From: SIG454 sp045578465
Lineage (GTDB): Bacteria > Bacillota > Clostridia > Monoglobales > Monoglobaceae
Assembly (NCBI GenBank): GCA_045578465.1
Contig: JAZNKJ010000002.1
Coordinates: 1 to 37,820 of the forward strand
Direction: 5' to 3'
DNA: 37,820 bases
Shown: in pieces, positions 32,468-37,820 of the stretch
Position numbering within the stretch: position 1 is the stretch's first letter
How the letters are laid out: every line of letters starts with the position of its first letter
Notes under the pieces: generated by a model
Told to the model about the DNA's origin: nothing
Database searches by the model: none
The model's input: only the letters and a program-made list of their open reading frames with translations
Made by a program: the position numbers and the translations under genes

Positions 32468-32551
32468 TGGTGCGCCCGAAGAGACTTGAACTCCCACGTC
32501 ATTGACACTAGATCCTAAGTCTAGCGCGTCTGCCAATTCCGCCACGGGCGC
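32468..32551 (-). tRNA. tRNA-Leu (anticodon TAG)
   Basis: An 84-base class II tRNA with GCGCCCG acceptor, CTTAGGA loop (anticodon TAG), long variable arm (TGTCAATGACGT) and encoded CCA (32468-32470). The minus-strand promoter TTGACA (32596-32601), 17 bases, TATACT (32573-32578) is upstream. Confidence 0.95.
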
Positions 32552-32572
32552 GTACCTTTTTGGCACCATCAA

Positions 32573-32601
32573 AGTATATCACGGAATAAATGTTTTGTCA
32601 A
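32573..32601 (-). promoter_or_regulatory. Promoter of tRNA-Leu(TAG)
   Basis: TTGACA (32596-32601), a 17-base spacer and TATACT (32573-32578) on the minus strand. Confidence 0.85.
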
Positions 32602-32632
32602 GGTAAAAGGAAAAATAAATTGAAATATATAC

Positions 32633-32661
32633 TTGAAATTTAATTTTATTTATTATATAAT
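32633..32661 (+). promoter_or_regulatory. Promoter of the DUF1846-degV operon
   Basis: TTGAAA (32633-32638), a 17-base spacer and TATAAT (32656-32661), 35 bases before the ATG. Confidence 0.8.
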
Positions 32662-32696
32662 AAAAAAGTATTATATTTTACAAAAGAGGTGTTACA

Positions 32697-34157
32697 ATGT
32701 CTGCGGTTGGCTTCGACAATGAAAAATATCTGCACATGCAGTCTCAACATATTATGGAGCGCATTTCTCAGTTCGGGGGAAAGCTGTATCTTGAATTCGG
32801 CGGTAAGCTTTTTGACGACTATCATGCGTCAAGAGTTCTTCCCGGCTTCCAGCCTGACAGTAAGCTTAAAATGCTTCTCCAACTTAAAGATAATGTTGAA
32901 ATTGTTATGGCAATCAACGCATCAGATATTGAAAAAAATAAATTAAGAAGCGACCTCGGAATTACCTATGATGTTGATGTTTTAAGACTTATAGATTGTT
33001 TCCGTTCAATCGGTCTTTATGTAGGAAGCGTTGTTATGACCCGTTTTGACGGTCAGGCAACGGCGGTTGCTTTCCAGAAGCGCCTTGAATCTCTTGGAAT
33101 TAAGGTTTATAGACATTATACAATAGATGGATATCCATCTGATATTGAAAAAATTGTTAGTGATGAAGGATATGGGAAAAATGAATATATAGAAACAACA
33201 AGAGAGCTTATTGTTATAACTGCTCCAGGTCCCGGAAGCGGAAAAATGGCAACCTGCCTTTCTCAGCTTTACCATGAGCACAAGAGAGGAATTCAGTCGG
33301 GATATGCAAAATTTGAGACATTCCCAATCTGGAATCTGCCACTGACTCATCCTGTTAATTTGGCATATGAGGCTGCAACGGCTGACCTTGATGATGTTAA
33401 TATGATTGACCCATTCCATTTAGAAGCTTATGGAACAACAACTGTAAATTATAACAGAGATGTTGAAATTTTCCCTGTTGTTAAGGCTATGCTTGAAGAT
33501 ATCCTAGGAGAATGTCCTTATAAATCTCCAACCGATATGGGCGTTAATATGGCAGGAAACTGCATAGTGGATAATGACATTGTTGTTGAAGCATCAAGAC
33601 AGGAAATTTTAAGAAGATATTATACAGCTCTTAAAGAACAGAGAAAAGGCTTAATAAGCGATGATGTGATTTTGAAGTTAGAGCTTTTAATGAAAAAAGC
33701 TAAGATAACAGCAAGCGACAGAGCGGTTATTGGACCTGCCCTTCAAAAAGCGATGATAACAGGTGCTCCAGCTGTTGCGATTGAGCTTCCTGACGGACAG
33801 ATTGTAACAGGCAAGACCTCCGAGCTTTTGGGCGCATCAGCGGCGGTTCTTCTTAATGCCCTTAAAACATTGGCAGGAATTGATGATAAGACAGAGCTTA
33901 TTTCTCCGGTTATCTTAGAGCCTATTCAGCATCTTAAAACTGCTCATTTAGGCAACAGAAACCCAAGACTTCATACTGATGAAGCTCTCATTGCTTTATC
34001 GATTTGTGCCGCAACGGATGAGAGAGCGGAAATGGCGATGCAACAGCTTAGCAAATTAAGAGGATGCGAAGTTCATTCTTCGGTTATACTATCCTCAGTT
34101 GATGAAAAAGTCTTTAAAAGACTTGGAACAAACTTAACTTGTGAACCGATTTATTAA
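32697..34157 (+). CDS. DUF1846 family protein
   Basis: The 486-residue protein is close to the normal DUF1846 length (about 490-505). Landmarks are KLYLEFGGKLFDDYHASRVL, the glycine-rich ITAPGPGSGKMATCLSQLYH (nucleotide-loop-like), FETFPIWNLPLTHPVN, AATADLDDVNMIDPFHLEAY and SPTDMGVNMAGNCI. The family is widespread in Firmicutes, with solved structures but no established activity that I know of. AAAGAGGTG is upstream of the ATG. It is followed at 18 bases by degV, probably in one operon. Confidence 0.92.
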   Translation: MSAVGFDNEKYLHMQSQHIMERISQFGGKLYLEFGGKLFDDYHASRVLPGFQPDSKLKMLLQLKDNVEIVMAINASDIEKNKLRSDLGITYDVDVLRLIDCFRSIGLYVGSVVMTRFDGQATAVAFQKRLESLGIKVYRHYTIDGYPSDIEKIVSDEGYGKNEYIETTRELIVITAPGPGSGKMATCLSQLYHEHKRGIQSGYAKFETFPIWNLPLTHPVNLAYEAATADLDDVNMIDPFHLEAYGTTTVNYNRDVEIFPVVKAMLEDILGECPYKSPTDMGVNMAGNCIVDNDIVVEASRQEILRRYYTALKEQRKGLISDDVILKLELLMKKAKITASDRAVIGPALQKAMITGAPAVAIELPDGQIVTGKTSELLGASAAVLLNALKTLAGIDDKTELISPVILEPIQHLKTAHLGNRNPRLHTDEALIALSICAATDERAEMAMQQLSKLRGCEVHSSVILSSVDEKVFKRLGTNLTCEPIY

Positions 34158-34175
34158 ATTTGAAAGGAAGATAGT

Positions 34176-35039
34176 ATGGCAAAAATCAGAATAGCAACAG
34201 ATTCCACAGCAGATATACCGGTTAACATAAGAGAAGAGTTGAATATTGCAGTATTACCTGTTACTCTCCTTATGGGCGAGAAAGAATATAAAGATGGTTA
34301 TGATTTAACTCCTCAGGAGTTTTATGAAATGCTTGAAAATTCTGAGGAGCTTCCAACAACTTCAAGAGTTGTCCCTGTTTTATATTCAGAACTTTATGAA
34401 GAGTCTTATAAAGATGGCTATACGGATGTAATTTTAGTTTCTTTAAACTCCAAAGGCTCATCAACTATACAGGGCGCAATTATGGCAAAAGAGGAGTTCT
34501 ATGATGAACATCCTGAGGCCGAAGGTAAAATGAACATCCATATTATAGATTCAAAAACTTATAGTATGGCATACGGTCTTGCGGTTATTGAGGCTGCAAG
34601 AATGGAGAAAAGAGGAGCAAGCCTTGAAGAAATCCTTGATTTCATAAACGATTGGCTTGAAAATGTCAGAGTTTTATTCTTGCCTCTTAATTTGAAATTT
34701 GTTAAAAAGTCAGGAAGAGTTTCTGCGGCGGCTGCATTTGTTGGCGACGCTTTGGGTTTAAAACCAATCATTACTTTTGAAGATGGTGAATCCAAAATTG
34801 TAACCAAAATCAGAGGCGACAAGAAGGCTATGGCTGAGATTCTTGATATAACTATGAAGGAGAGAAAACCTAACACTCCTTATGCACTGGTATATGGCAG
34901 CAATCTTGAAATGTATGATAAATTTAAAGAGATGATTACTGAAAAGCTTGACATTCCACCATATATTGAATATGCGGTTGGAGCAGTAATTTCTCTTAAT
35001 GCAGGCCCTGAGGTTGTTGCAATAATATTCCATAAATAA
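34176..35039 (+). CDS. DegV-family fatty-acid-binding protein
   Basis: The 287-residue protein opens with IRIATDSTADIPVNIREELN, contains VLPVTLLMGEKEYKDGYDLT and a PTTSRVVP block with the lipid-contacting Thr/Ser, then KKSGRVSAAAAFVGDALGLK with Arg and Ser that bind the carboxylate, and ends in a small mixed domain. DegV/FakB-type proteins bind one fatty acid in the cytoplasm and can present it to the kinase FakA for phospholipid synthesis; fakA is not here. GAAAGGAAG precedes the ATG. A link to the acyl-CoA synthetase in fatty acid handling is only thematic. Confidence 0.93.
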   Translation: MAKIRIATDSTADIPVNIREELNIAVLPVTLLMGEKEYKDGYDLTPQEFYEMLENSEELPTTSRVVPVLYSELYEESYKDGYTDVILVSLNSKGSSTIQGAIMAKEEFYDEHPEAEGKMNIHIIDSKTYSMAYGLAVIEAARMEKRGASLEEILDFINDWLENVRVLFLPLNLKFVKKSGRVSAAAAFVGDALGLKPIITFEDGESKIVTKIRGDKKAMAEILDITMKERKPNTPYALVYGSNLEMYDKFKEMITEKLDIPPYIEYAVGAVISLNAGPEVVAIIFHK

Positions 35040-35045
35040 AGAGCC

Positions 35046-35082
35046 ATAAGGCATCAGCGTAAAAGCTGATGCCTTATTTTTA
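35046..35082. terminator. Bidirectional terminator between degV and the SLH-protein gene
   Basis: ATAAGGCATCAGC (35046-35058) and GCTGATGCCTTAT (35065-35077) form a 13-bp stem with T-rich flanks on both sides. Confidence 0.9.
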
Positions 35083-37820
35083 TTATTTTACGATGACGAT
35101 TTCGTCAACTGCGTCACGGTAGAGCTTAATAAATACTCTTGCTTCGTTGCCTGTTTCGTAAACCTCAATATCTTCAGGAGCAACAACGGATACTTTTCCG
35201 TTGCCTCTTAATGAGTCATAAAGATAAACTGTTGCGCCATCTGTTGAGTAGTTTGTTATTGTTCCATTAACATCAACATTGATAGATTTTGCAAATTTCT
35301 TTGTAACTCGTCCATAAACTGTTCTAAGATCTGTTGAAATTTCGTTTACAAATTCTGTTCCCTTGTTTGCTATATTAAAGAGAAGCTGTATTTCATCGGC
35401 TTCGCCCTTAGTGTTAGTGCGATACTGAATTATATCGCCTCGTTGAAGTGGAGTTTCGCCTTTAACGAATACACCCGCTTCGCTGGAATTGATTGCAACT
35501 TCCTTACCGCCTGATAAACCGTATAAAACTTCGATGTTTTCATATTCTTCATTCTGAGCCTCTGCAAGTTCGTCAACTAAAACGATAGGAGCGTCGGCAG
35601 CAGTTACACCTGTTGAGCTTGTAACAACAACTGCTCTTGCTGTATAGTTTTCCATAAGGTCATAGATTAAAACATCATAAGTTCCGTCATTTGCGAACAT
35701 AGCCTTTGTTCTTACAGCATATTTGTCTGTGTCTGTTCCTGCGGTTTCAGGAATATCAAAAATAATTGTATTTTCGTCAATTGTTATATCTCCAAGCTTG
35801 CTTGATGCTGATTTATAAACCATATCGTCTTGTGCAATGTTGAGAGTGAATCTGTCAACATTCGGAGCACCGCTTGATGTGTTATCAAAGGCAGTATTGA
35901 GGGATGTGATTCTGTTATCAGCATTTGTTCTGAAAGTTATAAGCTGAGGAGAAACACTTCCGCCTGCTGTGAGAGAAGTTAAAACTTCGCTTGGTGTAAT
36001 ACCGTAAGAACCATTGAAACGGATACGGTTAGCGGCACTGAGTGTCTGTGTTTCACCGCTCTGAGTGAAGATTCTGAACTGAACATCTGTGTCGAATGTT
36101 CCTGTCTCGGCAGCACCTATAAGATATCCATATCTTTCAGTTGCAACTGTGCCGGTAGCCTCAGATGCATCTACTGCCGCGATTTTTCCTTCATAGTCAA
36201 GATAGAATCTACCGGAATCACGAACATTGATTTCGTTCGGGTAGCTCTCTGCAATCATATAGGATGTTGTTTCGTTATTAAATCTTATTGCACCGTTAGA
36301 AGTAATCTGAGTAACTGTTCCAACGATGCTTTCTGTTGTAACATAGCCTCTTATTAAGCTTCGGTCACGGCTTGTTGTATAAGAAATAACATTCCATTCC
36401 TGTAAGTCTTTTGGCTGGATTTCCTGACCGTCTTTTATGAGAGTATATTGAACTTCCTCTTCGTCAGGGTCTAAAACAATAGAAGTGCCGTTGTATTTAT
36501 CAGTAACTCTTCCTGTTACAGTTGAAACTGTATCTACAACAATATTTGTAAATTCGTTTATAAAGATTATATCATAAATATTGTTAACATCGGTGTCTAA
36601 AAGAACGAGATTTCCTGAAGAAATTGCTAAATCCTCAGCTGTTATCTCTGTGTCGTATTTTCCGTTATAGATAAATACAGGATTGATAACTGTTTTAGCT
36701 GTTCTTGAATTTGACATATTTTCCTTGGTGTATTCAATTGTGATTCCTTCGGAAACTGTTCCTGTGGCTCCGTCGATTTCTTCGGAAGTTAAAGTAAGGG
36801 TGTTGTTTTTACTTGCCTGACTGCGAACAACGATAACTGTTTTTTCATCGCTTGTTGCGTCAATTCTTGCATAGTAAACAACATTATGACCTAAAAGCTC
36901 TTTTGCGCTTACTGTTCCTTCGATAAATATTTCGTCGTTGATTTGAATTCTGTCCTCTGAAAGTGTGCTTCCGCCGTTTAAGGTTGTTTCGCTTGTGCCT
37001 CTGATCTGACCATAACCTTTTTCAACATTTAATCTGTCATATAAAAGGGTTTTGTCAACAACTTCATAGCGGGTGTTTGTGCCGAAGTTTGTCTGTTCCA
37101 TAAGGTTAACTGTTAAACAGTTGAAGACAAGCTGAGCAATATCCCCTCTTGTTGCAGGAGCAGTAGCACCTGTTGTAACGCCTTTTAAGAGCTGGTTTGA
37201 AGATGCAACATACATATAACCACCGGGGAAACCACCGTTGTTACTTGCCACTGGCTCATAGCCCATACTGCGAACCATAATAGTTACAGCTTCTTGGAGT
37301 GATACCGAGTCATCAGGACGGAAATTTCCATTCTGGTCGCCAATTACCATACCCTGCTGCTGTGCGATTGTTATAGCGCCACTTGCCCAGTGAGTTGGGG
37401 CAACATCAGGGAAAAGTGTCGGACCTGCTGAGTTTATTGCAACATCTTCAAATCCACTGGCATAAACTGCCACCTTGGCCATTTCGCTTCGTTTGATGTT
37501 ATCGCTTGGTCTGAAAAGGCCTGTGTCGGCATCGCCTACCATAATTCCGAGAGCTCCGAGAACTTCTGCGGCTTCTTCATATTTTGTTCCTGAAATATCA
37601 GGGTTAAGAGCAACTCGGCTCTCCTCATATTTTGAAGGAGCAACATTAGGGTCAAGCTCTCTGTTCATCATTTTATTGTGTTTTGTTGCGTTTTCTTCTA
37701 CGATAGGCGTGCTGTTATCCATAGTGGTCATTGGATTGATTCCGCTTCTTGCATTTTCGGAAGGAGCGGTTTCGTTTGCAGAATAATCACTCTTTACAGC
37801 AGAGCCTATGCCTGTAACAG
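35083..37820 (-). CDS. SLH-domain surface-layer-type protein (partial; N-terminus outside window)
   Basis: The frame is open to the right edge, so at least 911 residues are visible and the start and signal peptide lie beyond 37820. The internal ATG at 37731 is not the start. A Ser/Asn-rich stretch is followed by three SLH repeats within about residues 75-235: LGALGIMVGDADTGLFRPSD with RSEMAKVAVYA, then FPDVAPTHWASGAITIAQQQ with GMVIGDQNGNFRPDDSVS, and a degenerate third (SSNQLLKGVTT, ATRGDIAQLVFNCL). About 650 residues of beta-rich, Thr/Ser-rich sequence follow with no recognised domain. SLH domains bind pyruvylated secondary wall polymer, so this is a cell-surface protein, possibly the S-layer itself. 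The N-terminal SLH position is typical of clostridial S-layer proteins. Confidence 0.88.
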   Translation of the reverse strand, partial: VTGIGSAVKSDYSANETAPSENARSGINPMTTMDNSTPIVEENATKHNKMMNRELDPNVAPSKYEESRVALNPDISGTKYEEAAEVLGALGIMVGDADTGLFRPSDNIKRSEMAKVAVYASGFEDVAINSAGPTLFPDVAPTHWASGAITIAQQQGMVIGDQNGNFRPDDSVSLQEAVTIMVRSMGYEPVASNNGGFPGGYMYVASSNQLLKGVTTGATAPATRGDIAQLVFNCLTVNLMEQTNFGTNTRYEVVDKTLLYDRLNVEKGYGQIRGTSETTLNGGSTLSEDRIQINDEIFIEGTVSAKELLGHNVVYYARIDATSDEKTVIVVRSQASKNNTLTLTSEEIDGATGTVSEGITIEYTKENMSNSRTAKTVINPVFIYNGKYDTEITAEDLAISSGNLVLLDTDVNNIYDIIFINEFTNIVVDTVSTVTGRVTDKYNGTSIVLDPDEEEVQYTLIKDGQEIQPKDLQEWNVISYTTSRDRSLIRGYVTTESIVGTVTQITSNGAIRFNNETTSYMIAESYPNEINVRDSGRFYLDYEGKIAAVDASEATGTVATERYGYLIGAAETGTFDTDVQFRIFTQSGETQTLSAANRIRFNGSYGITPSEVLTSLTAGGSVSPQLITFRTNADNRITSLNTAFDNTSSGAPNVDRFTLNIAQDDMVYKSASSKLGDITIDENTIIFDIPETAGTDTDKYAVRTKAMFANDGTYDVLIYDLMENYTARAVVVTSSTGVTAADAPIVLVDELAEAQNEEYENIEVLYGLSGGKEVAINSSEAGVFVKGETPLQRGDIIQYRTNTKGEADEIQLLFNIANKGTEFVNEISTDLRTVYGRVTKKFAKSINVDVNGTITNYSTDGATVYLYDSLRGNGKVSVVAPEDIEVYETGNEARVFIKLYRDAVDEIVIVK

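Noticed and set aside
37475..37786. 103-codon plus-strand frame at the right end
   Set aside because: It is antisense to the SLH domains and biased by their codon pattern; no ribosome binding site.
1..37820. CRISPR array, insertion sequence or transposase
   Set aside because: No regularly spaced repeats, no terminal inverted repeats with a transposase frame, and no Cas genes were seen.

Overview
The window looks like low-G+C Clostridia (Bacillota), most likely a spore-forming, strictly anaerobic gut bacterium. The evidence is [FeFe]-hydrogenase maturation genes, rubrerythrin, a SleC-like spore cortex-lysis cluster, a bile-salt-hydrolase-family enzyme, hexuronate and galactoside catabolism, an SLH-domain surface protein, strong AGGAGG ribosome binding sites and many TTGACA-N17-TATAAT promoters. 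I cannot name a genus. The window is mostly chromosomal backbone with small accessory patches.

Layout. 1-1860 is a decayed phage- or ICE-like control region: a DUF1492-like gene broken by an in-frame stop, a small Cys4 protein, an XRE repressor with a divergent promoter/operator region, a remnant resembling an ImmA/IrrE peptidase, and a stand-alone HIRAN-like gene. 1860-2986 holds a choloylglycine-hydrolase-family gene and tRNA-Arg(CCT). 3090-5406 is a three-gene SleC-like operon that appears split relative to one-chain SleC. 5416-11679 holds enolase, a YetF/DUF4363 pair, a DUF1836 regulator divergent from an acyl-CoA synthetase, and a GH4 alpha-galactosidase. 11798-15400 holds rubrerythrin and the TM1266-hydG-hydF operon, which is preceded by a leader RNA that looks like a riboswitch or attenuator. 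15478-18594 is ileS, interrupted by one in-frame TAA, followed by a divergent ClpE-like ATPase. 21131-21650 is a five-tRNA operon (Gly, Arg, His, Gln, Lys). 21737-25599 holds an SPFH protein, an FAD/Rieske oxidoreductase and an sdpR-sdpI-GNAT operon with two near-identical operators. 25624-32256 is an AraC regulator and a five-gene hexuronate operon. 32272-32551 holds a candidate small RNA with a tRNA-like 3' end, next to tRNA-Leu(TAG). 32697-37820 holds DUF1846, DegV and the C-terminal part of an SLH surface protein that runs off the right edge.

How genes work together. UxaC, an SDR-type UxuB and UxuA form the route from glucuronate through fructuronate and mannonate to 2-keto-3-deoxygluconate. 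A cytoplasmic GH39-like glycosidase probably feeds it, and an RraA-fold lyase may cleave an acid intermediate. HydG makes the CO and cyanide ligands and HydF carries the assembling cluster for an [FeFe] hydrogenase encoded elsewhere; hydE and hydA are not in the window. 

The strongest lead for something undescribed is the leader at 15271-15400. It has two similar hairpins, an antiterminator, a competing long-range pairing and an intrinsic terminator that ends just before the ribosome binding site of the hydrogenase-maturation operon. Functional statements rest on motif recognition by eye; no database search was run.
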